From contig JAXHUK010000026.1 in assembly GCA_034189725.1 (NCBI GenBank), forward strand, positions 1 through 40,435: DNA of 40,435 nt, in the 5' to 3' direction. This DNA comes from JAXHUK01 sp034189725. GTDB taxonomy: Bacteria > Chloroflexota > Dehalococcoidia > SZUA-161. Position 1 is the first letter of the stretch. Every line of letters begins with the position of its first letter. The notes beneath the pieces were generated by a model, which saw nothing but the letters and a program-made list of their open reading frames with translations, was not told where the DNA came from and made no database searches. The position numbers and the translations under genes were made by a program. Positions 7,953 through 16,009 of the stretch are shown here, one piece after another.

Positions 7953-8786
7953 CTACCTGAGGCCATTTCCGCAACCACCCCGCGGACCAAATTGCCCCAT
8001 GTGGTTAGGGCCAAAGCCCTGCCCAGGATTACCGGTACCAATACCGGGCTTGCCTCCAAACGGGCCAACCTCTGTGTTATTCAAAATGCCGGAGACATTC
8101 TCCTGAAACCGTTGCATTTGCGCATTGACCCTCTGCTGCAGGGTTTCCTCTGCCCCAGCAAGCACCGTATCTGTCAACGTCTGTTCGTCGACACCCTGCG
8201 CTGCCGCTATCTCCACCAGGCTCATGCCCTCCAGCCGCTGCTCCCTGATCTCCTCAGGACTCAGTCCCAGCAACTCACTCACCGCATCACCCCAGGCTCC
8301 CATCCCCAAGGGGCCAAGCCCACAGTGTCGAATCCGGCGGGGACCGAAATCTGTACTGTTCAATCTATCGGAGATATTCTCCTGCATCCGCTCCAGTATA
8401 GCGTCAGCTTGCTCCTGGGTGATAACCCCATCGCTTACATTCTGCTGCAGGGCTTCCTCTGCCTCAGCAAGCACTGTATCAGTCAACGTCTGCTCATCCA
8501 CACCCTGCGCTGCTGCTATCTCCACCAGGCTCATGCCCTCCAGCCGCTGCTCCTTGATCTCCTCAGAACTCAGCCCCAGCAGATCACACACCGCTTCGCC
8601 GCATCGTATCACACCTGGCCCTTCGAAGTTTCGACCCTGATGAAGCCCGGCACCCCATCGGTTCTCAAAGGTACCATCACCTTTTTGAGGGGAATCAGCG
8701 AACGCTGCACTGCTAACGAGGCCAACGACCAGAGCCACAACTACAAGTATTCCCACTCCAGTCCACAGCTTGAATTTCTTACTCAT
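7953..8786 (-). CDS. Secreted protein with a tandemly duplicated helical domain
   Basis: A 277-residue exported protein of unknown function. A signal peptide (basic start, hydrophobic residues about 8-27, SSAAFA cleavage region) is followed by two copies of a roughly 60-residue module built on LLGLSxEEIxEQRLEGMSLVEIA and QGVDEQTLTDTVLA, separated by a VITQEQADAILERM segment, and by a Gly/Pro/Phe-rich tail. The two modules are almost identical even in DNA (about 8150-8290 and 8460-8600), showing recent duplication. Proteins with this L-G-L-(S/T)-x-E-E-L/ITQEQAD pattern occur widely in Chloroflexota and Actinobacteria without assigned function. ATG 8786 is preferred: AAAGGAGGTG lies just before it and covers the upstream GTG. 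The gene shares a 27-bp upstream element with the MacA-like gene. Confidence 0.82.
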   Translation of the reverse strand: MSKKFKLWTGVGILVVVALVVGLVSSAAFADSPQKGDGTFENRWGAGLHQGRNFEGPGVIRCGEAVCDLLGLSSEEIKEQRLEGMSLVEIAAAQGVDEQTLTDTVLAEAEEALQQNVSDGVITQEQADAILERMQENISDRLNSTDFGPRRIRHCGLGPLGMGAWGDAVSELLGLSPEEIREQRLEGMSLVEIAAAQGVDEQTLTDTVLAGAEETLQQRVNAQMQRFQENVSGILNNTEVGPFGGKPGIGTGNPGQGFGPNHMGQFGPRGGCGNGLR

Positions 8787-8863
8787 CTCGTTCACCTCCT
8801 TTCTTTGATACTATGAAGTTGTCCTGCAACCTCATAGTTGTATGATAGAACTGATTTGTGAAG

Positions 8864-8980
8864 TTAGTATGGAGAAATACTGCTTTTTCTGTGTAGACCC
8901 ATTGCCCTCCGTTGAATGAGCCTGGAGAACAACAGGCTCGCAATGGCCACTGCAACTATGCTCAGAAATTTCCCCTTCAT
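8864..8980 (-). CDS. Possible small membrane peptide (38 aa)
   Basis: A short frame starts at ATG 8980 with GAGGA about ten bases before it and encodes MKGKFLSIVAVAIASLLFSRL followed by a basic tail, which looks like a signal peptide or single membrane anchor. It sits 54 bp after the 161-residue exported protein in the same direction. Its last codons lie in the 27-bp element at 8870-8896, so it could be the truncated remnant of a longer gene. Support is only the hydrophobic pattern and ribosome site. Confidence 0.3.
   Translation of the reverse strand: MKGKFLSIVAVAIASLLFSRLIQRRAMGLHRKSSISPY
8870..8896 (-). promoter_or_regulatory. 27-bp upstream element, copy 1
   Basis: The 27 bases here are identical to 13110-13136. 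In gene orientation the core reads ACACAGAAAAAGCAGTATTT. The element lies 84 bp before the ATG at 8786; the other copy lies 81 bp before the ATG at 13029, in the same orientation. The fixed distance from two separate first genes suggests a shared operator or activator site. A possible -10 (TATCAT) lies between this element and the gene. The nearby OmpR-type regulator is a candidate binder. Confidence 0.6.
8918..8939. terminator. Short hairpin after the MacAB operon
   Basis: GAGCCTG pairs with CAGGCTC across an eight-base loop. There is no U-tract. It lies within the possible 38-aa frame and may be incidental. Confidence 0.2.
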
Positions 8981-9034
8981 CGGTACATCCTCTTCCGGGA
9001 TACGCAGGAGTGTATACTCCAGCACACCCTTGTA

Positions 9035-9520
9035 TTACTTCCGCATGAAATTGGGTATCATGTAGACGGCAGTAGCCTGAATAGTCCCATCCTCTTGCTG
9101 CTCTCCGGAGACGGTAACGTTCTCGCCTACCGATACGTCACCCAGGCTGCCCTCGTTCACCGTCTGGAAGAATGTGCTATTACCTGTGAGAACACTGATA
9201 CTACCTTCAAGTGTAGAGAGTGTTATCACACCCTGTTCAACACTCTCTACCGTTCCCATAGTTCCTGCACCACCAGAGAATCCACCCATATTGGGCAAGT
9301 TCATACCTTCCTGGCTACCAATACTTGCTCGCCTCGAGGAATCTTCGATTTGCTGTCCAAATGGAGAGGTGAACTGGCTCATCTGCTCACGCAACTCCAG
9401 GCTCGCTTCCTCCCTGCCCTGTTCCTTTCCCATAGCCACGCCTCCAACGAACACCCCACCCACAATACCTCCCACAACAATAGCTGCGATCAGAGAGACG
9501 ACAAATGCACTTCGCATCAC
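9035..9520 (-). CDS. Membrane-anchored exported protein with DUF5666-like beta domain
   Basis: A 161-residue protein of unknown function. An N-terminal hydrophobic segment with a GG-rich repeat (residues about 5-30) acts as signal or anchor, then a short helical region (EQGREEASLELREQM), and a C-terminal domain reading GTVESVEQGVITLSTLEGSISVLTGNSTFFQ ... VGENVTVSGEQQEDGTIQATAVYM. That last pattern of V-E-x-G-x-I-x-(V/L) followed by D-G-(T)-I-x-A-x-x-V is the OB-fold-like DUF5666 type. It lies 13 bp behind the permease gene and completes the MacAB-type operon. AAGGAGGT precedes a GTG (9520) and an ATG (9517); either may start the protein. Confidence 0.78.
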   Translation of the reverse strand: MMRSAFVVSLIAAIVVGGIVGGVFVGGVAMGKEQGREEASLELREQMSQFTSPFGQQIEDSSRRASIGSQEGMNLPNMGGFSGGAGTMGTVESVEQGVITLSTLEGSISVLTGNSTFFQTVNEGSLGDVSVGENVTVSGEQQEDGTIQATAVYMIPNFMRK

Positions 9521-9532
9521 AGGTATACCTCC

Positions 9533-10780
9533 TTATTCATAGCCCAATGCATCGATAGGATTAAGACGGGCTGCTCTGTATGCCGGGTAGAGGCCGAATA
9601 CAATACCGACACCTGCTGCAACAGATACCGCCAGGATAATTATGTCGAGAGAAAGTACCGCCTGCACAGCCATGCCACCGCCCATACTCACCCCCGACAT
9701 GAGCTGCGAAATGCCAAAACCGGTAAGCACTCCGATTCCTCCACCGATTAAACTGATCGAAGCAGACTCTACGAGGAACTGAAGCAGAATGTCCCGCCGC
9801 CTGGCTCCTACTGCCTTTCGTATACCTATCTCCCTCGTCCGTTCGGTGACCGATACCAGCATGATATTCATAACCCCGATACCACCAACCAAAAGAGATA
9901 TGCCGGCAACAGCCCCCAGGAAAAAAACCATAGTATCAGTGGTCTCCTCAACAGCCTCTATGGTCTCTTGCATACTGGTGATGGTGAAATCATCCTCACC
10001 TGTAATCTCGTGGCGTTCCCTGAGGATAGCAGTAATCTGTTCTATCGCCGCATCAGTTTCCTCTGTCCTTACCACCTGCACGTTGATAGTGGAAACAGTC
10101 ATTTCACCCGAGGCAGTCCGTGCTGAGGATAACCGGTACTGTACTGTGGTAATGGGAGCAAATATCATGTAGTCCTGACTGCCAAACCCTGCACCACCCT
10201 TGCTCTCCAACACGCCTACTACCTCAAATCGGCGACCGTCTATCTTGATAGTCTGGCCGACAGGGCTGATGTCATCAAAGAGCGTCTCCGCCACATTACT
10301 GCCGAGCACTGCTACCATAAATCTTCTTTCCAGATCGTATGACGAGATGAATTGCCCCTCAGCTAACGCTACATTACGCACGTGTTCGTATTCCGGCGTC
10401 ACACCTGCAATCTGGCTATATGTGTTCTTCACTCCTGCCACCACTTGGGCAGAAACCTGTGCCTCGGGAGCCACAGTTAATACCGAGGGAGCCAATGCAG
10501 TATCCAGCAGGGCTTCAGCGTCCTCCAGGGTCAATGTAGTGGCGCTTCCCTGCGCTCCCCTGATCCCCGATTGCGAAGCTGCGCCCGGGCTAACGAACAG
10601 CAGGTCGGTGCCGAGAGACTCGATATTGGACGTGATTGCTGCCTGGGTGCCTTCGCCAAAGGACATCAGCGAAATAACCGCCGCTACCCCGATGATGACT
10701 CCGAGCATGGTAAGGGCAGAACGCATCTTGTTTACTGTTAGCGCCTTCAGAGCGGTGCGCACTACTTGAACCGCATTCAT
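9533..10780 (-). CDS. MacB-type ABC transporter permease (FtsX fold)
   Basis: A 415-residue permease of the MacB/LolC/FtsX family. It has one N-terminal transmembrane helix (MLGVIIGVAAVISLMSF), a periplasmic-type MacB_PCD domain of about 210 residues, then three transmembrane helices near the C-terminus, including the conserved signature TERTREIGIRKAVGARRRDIL between TM2 and TM3. ATG 10780 overlaps the ATPase stop (TGATG), so translation is coupled. With the ATPase and the MacA-like adaptor it would form a mechanotransmission-type exporter; in monoderm-like Chloroflexota such systems work at the single membrane, moving peptides, antibiotics or lipoproteins. The substrate is not evident. Confidence 0.93.
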   Translation of the reverse strand: MNAVQVVRTALKALTVNKMRSALTMLGVIIGVAAVISLMSFGEGTQAAITSNIESLGTDLLFVSPGAASQSGIRGAQGSATTLTLEDAEALLDTALAPSVLTVAPEAQVSAQVVAGVKNTYSQIAGVTPEYEHVRNVALAEGQFISSYDLERRFMVAVLGSNVAETLFDDISPVGQTIKIDGRRFEVVGVLESKGGAGFGSQDYMIFAPITTVQYRLSSARTASGEMTVSTINVQVVRTEETDAAIEQITAILRERHEITGEDDFTITSMQETIEAVEETTDTMVFFLGAVAGISLLVGGIGVMNIMLVSVTERTREIGIRKAVGARRRDILLQFLVESASISLIGGGIGVLTGFGISQLMSGVSMGGGMAVQAVLSLDIIILAVSVAAGVGIVFGLYPAYRAARLNPIDALGYE

Positions 10781-11496
10781 CAACTCCCTCCCTGTACTGA
10801 GTCTTTTATACCGGCGTACTGTTGTGGCCTCACCTTTTCATCGACAATCTGACCGTCCCTGAGAGATATGATGCGTTGCGTATGGTCGGCTATCTCCTGC
10901 TCGTGCGTCACCACCACGATAGTAATATGGCCTTCTCTGTTGAGATCCTCGAGGATCGTTATAATGTCATCGCTTGACTGGCTATCCAGGTTACCTGTCG
11001 GCTCATCGGCGAGGATGATGGCGGGATTATTGACCAGAGCACGTGCGATAGCTACCCGCTGTCGCTCTCCTCCCGAAAGCTCAGAGGGTTTGTGAGACGC
11101 GCGATGGCCCATACCCACCCTCTCCAGGGCGTCCAGAGCCCGTTTTCTGCTATTACGCCCATTCCCGTAGAGCAAAGGCAATTCCACATTGGCCAGCGCA
11201 GACGTGCGAGGAAGCAGATTGAAGCTCTGGAATACAAAGCCTATTTTCTTGTTCCGTATCTCAGCCAGTTGCGTTTCAGAGAGGCTACTCACCTCTACCC
11301 CATCGAGACGATAGAACCCGCACGTCGGTTTATCGAGACAGCCCATGATGTTCAAGAGGGTGGATTTACCGCAACCGGAGGGGCCCATGATGGCTACCAT
11401 CTCCCCTTCCTCGATACACAGGCTCAAACCCCTGAGCGCCGGGACCTCTATGCGCCCTGTCTGATATGACTTGATGATTTCATCGATCTCAATCAT
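10780..11496 (-). CDS. MacB/LolD-type ABC transporter ATPase
   Basis: A 238-residue ATPase with Walker A GPSGCGKST, Q-loop FVFQSFNLLPRTSALANVELPL (the LolD/MacB-type loop), signature LSGGERQRVAIARAL, Walker B IILADEPTGNLD and H-loop VVTHEQEIA. The sequence GCLDKPTCGFYRLDGVEV is characteristic of the MacB class. It is encoded between the MacA-like adaptor and the FtsX-type permease and shares a TGATG junction with the latter. Confidence 0.95.
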   Translation of the reverse strand: MIEIDEIIKSYQTGRIEVPALRGLSLCIEEGEMVAIMGPSGCGKSTLLNIMGCLDKPTCGFYRLDGVEVSSLSETQLAEIRNKKIGFVFQSFNLLPRTSALANVELPLLYGNGRNSRKRALDALERVGMGHRASHKPSELSGGERQRVAIARALVNNPAIILADEPTGNLDSQSSDDIITILEDLNREGHITIVVVTHEQEIADHTQRIISLRDGQIVDEKVRPQQYAGIKDSVQGGS

Positions 11497-11568
11497 AGTT
11501 ACCGATCTCCCTGTATAGCGAACAGATGCATCTATCCATACTCAACATGCTGCATCCATAAACCCTCG

Positions 11569-13029
11569 TCATGGGAAGCCTCTTCCACCACCTGGAAAGC
11601 CTCCTCCCGGCATCATGGGCCCGCCACCAGTGATGACACTCTCTGTCGCACCGGTTGCGGCAACCTCCACAATTACCACATCCCCCTCCTGGAGACCCTC
11701 CACGACCTCTGTCCACTGGTAATCACTTGTCCCTAAACTCACCGCTCTTACCTGTGGCTGGCCATCGACCAGCACGGTAACCCTCGAGTTATCCGTGGTC
11801 CCGCTTATCGCATCATTCGGCACAAGAAGCACGTCGCTGACCGCTTGAACCACTATCTCCGCGGTAGCACTCATACCCTCACGGAGTTGAATATCGGAGG
11901 GCACTGTGAGGCTGATAGTAACGGGGTACTGGACGATCCCTGATTTGACCTCAGCAAAGGCTGATAGTCTGACTACCTCGCCAGAAAGCTGAATGTCTGA
12001 TAGTGCATCCAGAGAAATGATTGCCTGTTGACCTAGCTCCACGAGTGGGACATCGATCTCATCGACAACAGCGCTCATTTCGATGACGGAAGTATCCACT
12101 ATCTCCACAATCACCGTATTCGCGTTCACATCGTCACCGGGTGCAGCATCATCATTCACCCTGGCTATTACACCATCGAAAGGAGCCAGCAGGGGATAAC
12201 CATCACTGGCCATTTCCAGTTCCTCCAGCGCATCTTCCAGCTTGCCTTTCGCGCTGGCTACCACGCTTTCCGCCAGTTCGATGTCGAGGGGATCCACAAC
12301 CTCCACCATGTCCGCCAAATCCTCCTCAGCTTCTTCCAGATTCCGTTCGGCATCGTAGATGGCGTTTTCCGCATCCTGTTTGACGATCTCCAGGTTGAGA
12401 ACTTTTGCTTCATGATCACTATACGCCTTTTCCACCTCCTCATAGCTCACCACACCATTCATGTACTGATTCAAGACATCAAAGCGAACATCAACAGCCT
12501 CGTCTAATTCGTACTCGGCATTTTCGATATCGAGGAACGCCTGTTCCTGGATATTTAATAATCTCTGGCTGGCTCGTTCAACGGCCTCTTCGGCATCAGC
12601 GATCTCCGACTCGTCGTAAGGATTCAGAAGATCCTCAACGGCATCCTCGGCATCACGTAGAACAACCCTGGCGCTGGCCACTTCTTCCTCCAATGATAAG
12701 ATGAGGGTAGTTGTGCTTTCGAGCCTTGCCAGCACATCACCCTCCTTGACTAAGTCATCCTTCTCGACGTTCACCTCCTGAACCGTCCCCCCGCTGTCGA
12801 ATGTGAGTTGCTCACTGGTGGAGTAGACGAGGCTACCACTGGCGAAAATCGAATTCGTCAAGTCACCATATGCTACCGTGGCGAGCTGAGCATAATCGGT
12901 ACTACCCTCCGATAATTCAGGACTGCTCATCCAATCATAGATACCATAGATTCCCCAGGCAACACCAATAGCCACTACCAGCAGTACTACCTTCTGCCAC
13001 AATTTCAATGTACTCAATCCCTTAAACAT
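11569..13029 (-). CDS. MacA-like periplasmic adaptor (HlyD family)
   Basis: A 486-residue membrane-fusion/adaptor protein. An N-terminal transmembrane helix (about residues 12-30, VVLLVVAIGVAWGIYGIY) is followed by a barrel-sandwich half (GGTVQEVNVEKDDLVKEGDVLARL), a long Glu/Ala-rich coiled-coil hairpin of about 170 residues, the second lipoyl half (LLAPFDGVIARVNDDAAPGD) and beta-barrel domains, ending in a Gly/Pro-rich tail. ATG 13029 was chosen because GGAGGG lies four bases upstream; an in-frame extension of 18 codons has no support. It is the first gene of the MacAB-type operon, and the 27-bp element shared with the secreted-protein gene lies 81 bp upstream. Confidence 0.9.
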   Translation of the reverse strand: MFKGLSTLKLWQKVVLLVVAIGVAWGIYGIYDWMSSPELSEGSTDYAQLATVAYGDLTNSIFASGSLVYSTSEQLTFDSGGTVQEVNVEKDDLVKEGDVLARLESTTTLILSLEEEVASARVVLRDAEDAVEDLLNPYDESEIADAEEAVERASQRLLNIQEQAFLDIENAEYELDEAVDVRFDVLNQYMNGVVSYEEVEKAYSDHEAKVLNLEIVKQDAENAIYDAERNLEEAEEDLADMVEVVDPLDIELAESVVASAKGKLEDALEELEMASDGYPLLAPFDGVIARVNDDAAPGDDVNANTVIVEIVDTSVIEMSAVVDEIDVPLVELGQQAIISLDALSDIQLSGEVVRLSAFAEVKSGIVQYPVTISLTVPSDIQLREGMSATAEIVVQAVSDVLLVPNDAISGTTDNSRVTVLVDGQPQVRAVSLGTSDYQWTEVVEGLQEGDVVIVEVAATGATESVITGGGPMMPGGGFPGGGRGFP

Positions 13030-13109
13030 GTTTCCCTCCGTCATGCTCAGGAGCAGTCTGTTCATTCGATATATCACGCTCATTGTACGGCTGGATTGTG
13101 GAGATATTG

Positions 13110-13136
13110 TGGAGAAATACTGCTTTTTCTGTGTAG
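13110..13136 (-). promoter_or_regulatory. 27-bp upstream element, copy 2
   Basis: Identical over 27 bases to 8870-8896 and at almost the same distance (81 versus 84 bp) from the start of its gene. Just downstream in gene orientation there are two direct copies of TCTCCACAAT, which the other copy lacks. It probably marks a shared promoter or operator of the MacAB-type operon. Confidence 0.6.
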
Positions 13137-13240
13137 TTCTGCGAACCCAGAAACCGGACTACGTAAGCACCACACTCAGGCAATGCGATCTAGCTAATCA
13201 TCAATGTTTCAGGATTAGGCTGGATACTGGATAAAGGTTG

Positions 13241-13274
13241 GCTAGAGGGTCAATAAGCAACGATTTAGGAAGAG
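13241..13274. repeat. Direct repeat, left copy (34 bp)
   Basis: The last 26 bases (13249-13274, core CAATAAGCAACGATTTAGGA) are identical to 15533-15558, and the preceding GCTAG-containing eight bases match with two differences. After both copies CGATCGGT occurs, directly in the right copy and after 15 extra bases in the left one. The repeats are in the same orientation and bracket the AAA ATPase gene. Confidence 0.75.
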
Positions 13275-13328
13275 ATACATATACTGCACCGATCGGTGTG
13301 CTGATAAGAGTTTTCCCTTGGATTTTCT

Positions 13329-13357
13329 TTGACAAGTGGCTGAGAATGCAATACAAT
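13329..13357 (+). promoter_or_regulatory. Sigma-70-type promoter of the AAA ATPase gene
   Basis: A perfect -35 TTGACA (13329-13334), a 17-bp spacer and TACAAT (13352-13357), 86 bp before the start codon. Nothing else in the 359-bp gap before the gene is coding. Confidence 0.65.
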
Positions 13358-13442
13358 TCCACTGCTTACTACACTAATATGAAAGTTAATGTTGGGCTTT
13401 TGCCCTGTGTGTCATTGACTCAACGATTGAGGAGAGTAATGC

Positions 13443-15260
13443 ATGAAAATAAGATCCATGGAGTTGGTCGACTTTAGCCCAATCAAGCATCTGCAGATTG
13501 ATGACATGGGAGACACGATAGTCATTGCAGGGGCAAACGGTTCAGGAAAAACAAGGTTGAAAGATGCAATTGTTGCTACATTGGAGGGCAATGCCTTGAT
13601 GAACATGGTAATAGAAGCAACTAGGTCAGAAGAAGAGGATGAAAAGTACTTCAATGGAAAGACTATCAAGATAGAGAAAGGTATACAGAATGATGTTTTG
13701 AATAACTACATAAACAGCCGAAAGTCTGGTGCGGGGCGATACGTTGGTTCTTTGGTCCAAATCGATTCCAATAGAGACGTAGAGAAGCTTTCATACAACG
13801 CTGTCAATTGGCTAGGAGGCGACCCAGATGACGTAGAATCGGCTGGCAAATTCTACTTCAGTCCTTTCATAAACAGATGGCAAGACTTCGTTAATTACAT
13901 TCATCAGAAAACAGCTGCCAGAGATAAGAAAATTGCTGAGGCGGTTAAGGCAGAGCCAAGCAAGATTGGCGATGAGTGGCTGCGAGAACATCCGGATCCA
14001 CTTGACAAGTATAAAGATATCTTCAAAAAAGCCTTGCCGGGCAAGGAGTTGATGAATATTGATCCAGCAAGACCTCGCGAGTTTCGGTATAAGGACGAAT
14101 CGGGGCAAGAATTGAATTTCCATAGGCTAAGTTCGGGAGAAAAGGAAATAGTCAGGGTTCTATTCGATGTTGCAAGAAAAGACATTCGACATTCCATTGT
14201 GATTGTGGATGAACCAGAACTGCATCTGCATCCCACACTTGCCTTTCAGTTGATCGAATCCCTGAAAGCCATGGGAGACCACACGAATCAATTCATATTC
14301 CTAACTCATTCATCGGATTTGATCACAACGTATTACTCGACTGGCGATGTGTACTTCATTGATTCACTCCAAGATGGCACAAACCAAGCACATCGCTTGA
14401 AGGACCTAGTCGATAAACGTCAGGATCTAGTCCCTCTTATTGGCCAAAACATAGGTCTCTTTGCTGTCGGGAAGAAACTTGTGTTTGTGGAAGGTGAATA
14501 CTCAAGTATAGATCGCCTGACCTATCAGAGAATTGCGCAAACAATAGACCCAGAAATCAGAATAATCCCAGCTGGGTCAGTTCTCAACATAATTACCTTA
14601 AGCAGCATAGAAGAGCAGATCAGACAATCGATATTCGGAATTGAACTATATATGGTAAGGGACCGTGATGGTCTTGAATCAAAACAGATCGCATCGTTGG
14701 AGAAGAATGGCAGGATTAGGTGTCTGAAGCGACGACATCTAGAGAACTACTTCCTAGATGAAGAGGTCCTATTTGAAGTAGCGCAGAAGCTCTACACCAC
14801 CAGCAAATTCCCCAACTTGTCACAAGAGGTGATAAAGAACAGCATACTGAAAATAGCTCAAGGTTCGTTGGGTTACAACATATATAAAAACTCAAAAGAG
14901 TATCTGATGCTCAATCATTTTCTAAAGGCACCAGCAGTCAAGTCGGTGGAGCAATTGAGCGTGGATGAGATCAAATCCACAATAGTTAAGGAGATCACGA
15001 ACAATGCAGAGCAGATGGCATCAGGGCTCACGCGAAGCTTTGTCGAAGACTGGCTAAACAAAGAGGAAGCCGCTCTGAATAACAAGCTCACGAATGGTCA
15101 ATGGATAAACGATTACCAAGGGAAATACATATTCAGCAAAGTATGCGCAGATGTCCTGAAAGAAGATCAAACTAAAGTTCGACATGCCTATGTGGACATT
15201 GCCCTAACTAGCAAGCCAAAAGCAATTCAAGATATCATTGACATCTTCAAGGGAATGTGA
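13443..15260 (+). CDS. AAA (OLD/AriA-like) ATPase fused to a DUF4435/TOPRIM-like domain
   Basis: A 605-residue protein with an ABC/SMC-like ATPase half: Walker A GANGSGKT (residues 30-37), signature LSSGEKEIVRVLF, Walker B IVIVDEPELHLHP and the switch histidine in FLTHSSDL. The second half begins with LVFVEGEYSSIDRLTYQRI and later has YMVRDRDGL, the E ... D-x-D arrangement of a TOPRIM/DUF4435 nuclease-like domain, followed by about 170 residues of helical sequence. ATPase plus TOPRIM/DUF4435 is the design of OLD-family nucleases and of the AriA/AriB components of PARIS anti-phage systems, here in one chain. The gene is visibly more AT-rich than mutS nearby, has its own promoter and lies between direct repeats. 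Start ATG 13443 lies behind GAGGAG. The defence role is inferred. Confidence 0.8.
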   Translation: MKIRSMELVDFSPIKHLQIDDMGDTIVIAGANGSGKTRLKDAIVATLEGNALMNMVIEATRSEEEDEKYFNGKTIKIEKGIQNDVLNNYINSRKSGAGRYVGSLVQIDSNRDVEKLSYNAVNWLGGDPDDVESAGKFYFSPFINRWQDFVNYIHQKTAARDKKIAEAVKAEPSKIGDEWLREHPDPLDKYKDIFKKALPGKELMNIDPARPREFRYKDESGQELNFHRLSSGEKEIVRVLFDVARKDIRHSIVIVDEPELHLHPTLAFQLIESLKAMGDHTNQFIFLTHSSDLITTYYSTGDVYFIDSLQDGTNQAHRLKDLVDKRQDLVPLIGQNIGLFAVGKKLVFVEGEYSSIDRLTYQRIAQTIDPEIRIIPAGSVLNIITLSSIEEQIRQSIFGIELYMVRDRDGLESKQIASLEKNGRIRCLKRRHLENYFLDEEVLFEVAQKLYTTSKFPNLSQEVIKNSILKIAQGSLGYNIYKNSKEYLMLNHFLKAPAVKSVEQLSVDEIKSTIVKEITNNAEQMASGLTRSFVEDWLNKEEAALNNKLTNGQWINDYQGKYIFSKVCADVLKEDQTKVRHAYVDIALTSKPKAIQDIIDIFKGM

Positions 15261-15285
15261 AATCAACGACAAATAGTCACACAAC

Positions 15286-15305
15286 AAGTCGCTCCAGAGC
15301 GACTT
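15286..15305 (+). terminator. Hairpin after the AAA ATPase gene
   Basis: AAGTCGCTC and GAGCGACTT form a perfect inverted repeat around CA, 25 bp after the stop codon. It has no U-tract, so termination efficiency is uncertain. Confidence 0.4.
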
Positions 15306-15524
15306 CACTAGCTAGCTTGATTGATTAGCGTTCAGCGGCAAAGTTGAGTCTTGTTACTGGCAATCGTATTCTTGGCAGAGCCGTGCATCGGCTCAATAAG
15401 ACCTCTATTTTGCACAATTTTTTCACTACTTCGCCTTCATATCTGTGAATACGGCTTCATTCCTTTCCCACAGTTTTGCTGCCCACTTAAATTGTCGGTA
15501 ACCCGTATGTTACTCGGACACACT

Positions 15525-15558
15525 GCTAGTGTGTCAATAAGCAACGATTTAGGAAGAG
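15525..15558. repeat. Direct repeat, right copy (34 bp)
   Basis: Partner of 13241-13274: 26 identical bases plus a partly matching eight-base lead. It lies between the AAA ATPase gene and the hicBA promoter, 24 bp before the -35 box. Confidence 0.75.
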
Positions 15559-15581
15559 CGATCGGTAGGATGGGTTGCGTG

Positions 15582-15610
15582 TTGACAGCATGGTACTTCT
15601 ATACTATAGT
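15582..15610 (+). promoter_or_regulatory. Sigma-70-type promoter of hicBA
   Basis: TTGACA (15582-15587), exactly 17 bp, then TATAGT (15605-15610), 72 bp before the hicB start. The space between promoter and gene could hold the HicB operator. Confidence 0.65.
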
Positions 15611-15682
15611 GGAATTACCGTTAGGGCGTAGACTATCCTCGATTTCACCCCTATACTGTCATAGCAACACTGGGAGGCATAG

Positions 15683-16000
15683 GTGCAAACGCAAGGGTAT
15701 GTGATTCTCACCTTTGAATTTCGTAAAAGCGGCAGGCGATGGACTGCCTATTGCAGAGAGCTTGGCACGGCAACATTCGGGCGATCCCTTACCGACGCTG
15801 AGAATAAACTAGACGAGGCAGTCTTGCTACACTTAAACACCCTTGAAGATGTCGGAGAACGTGAACGGTTCTTCAAAGAGCACGACTTAAGGTTCTATGA
15901 GCACAAGCCCGCAAAGAATACTACCATAAGCGTGCCCCTCAACGAGAACATCTTAATCCGCACGCGAATCCAGCCCGTACGAGAGTTGGTTCCTGCCTAG
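15683..16000 (+). CDS. hicB: HicB-family antitoxin
   Basis: A 105-residue protein with the HicB partially degraded RNase-H-like fold pattern: a strand FEFRKSGRRWTAYCRELGTATFGRSL, then the helix TDAENKLDEAVLLHLNTLEDVGERERFF. The tail (NENILIRTRIQPVREL) may provide DNA-binding or toxin contact. HicB binds and blocks the HicA mRNA interferase and represses the operon. Its GTG start at 15683 is set by GGGAGG five bases upstream. The hicA gene follows after 9 bp; here the antitoxin is first, as in many hicBA loci. Confidence 0.8.
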   Translation: MQTQGYVILTFEFRKSGRRWTAYCRELGTATFGRSLTDAENKLDEAVLLHLNTLEDVGERERFFKEHDLRFYEHKPAKNTTISVPLNENILIRTRIQPVRELVPA

Positions 16001-16009
16001 TATCCGCTC

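Larger units (their letters stand above)
15306..15682. other. Intergenic region between AAA ATPase gene and hicBA
   Basis: About 375 bp without a convincing gene. It contains the right copy of the direct repeat (15525-15558) and the hicBA promoter (15582-15610). Short frames lack protein-like composition. Confidence 0.55.

Noticed and set aside
7992..8816. Plus-strand frame of 274 codons
   Set aside because: It is antisense to the secreted repeat protein, which has a signal peptide, a strong ribosome site and repeats in the opposite strand.
8912..9751. Plus-strand frame of 279 codons
   Set aside because: Rich in His, Thr, Cys and Arg and antisense to the DUF5666-like protein and the permease; no family pattern.
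13238..13477. Plus-strand frame of 79 codons upstream of the AAA ATPase gene
   Set aside because: It covers the direct repeat and the promoter, runs into the ATPase gene in another frame and has no protein-like features.
15351..15704. Plus-strand frame of 117 codons before hicB
   Set aside because: It spans the direct repeat and the hicBA promoter and overlaps hicB; composition is not protein-like.
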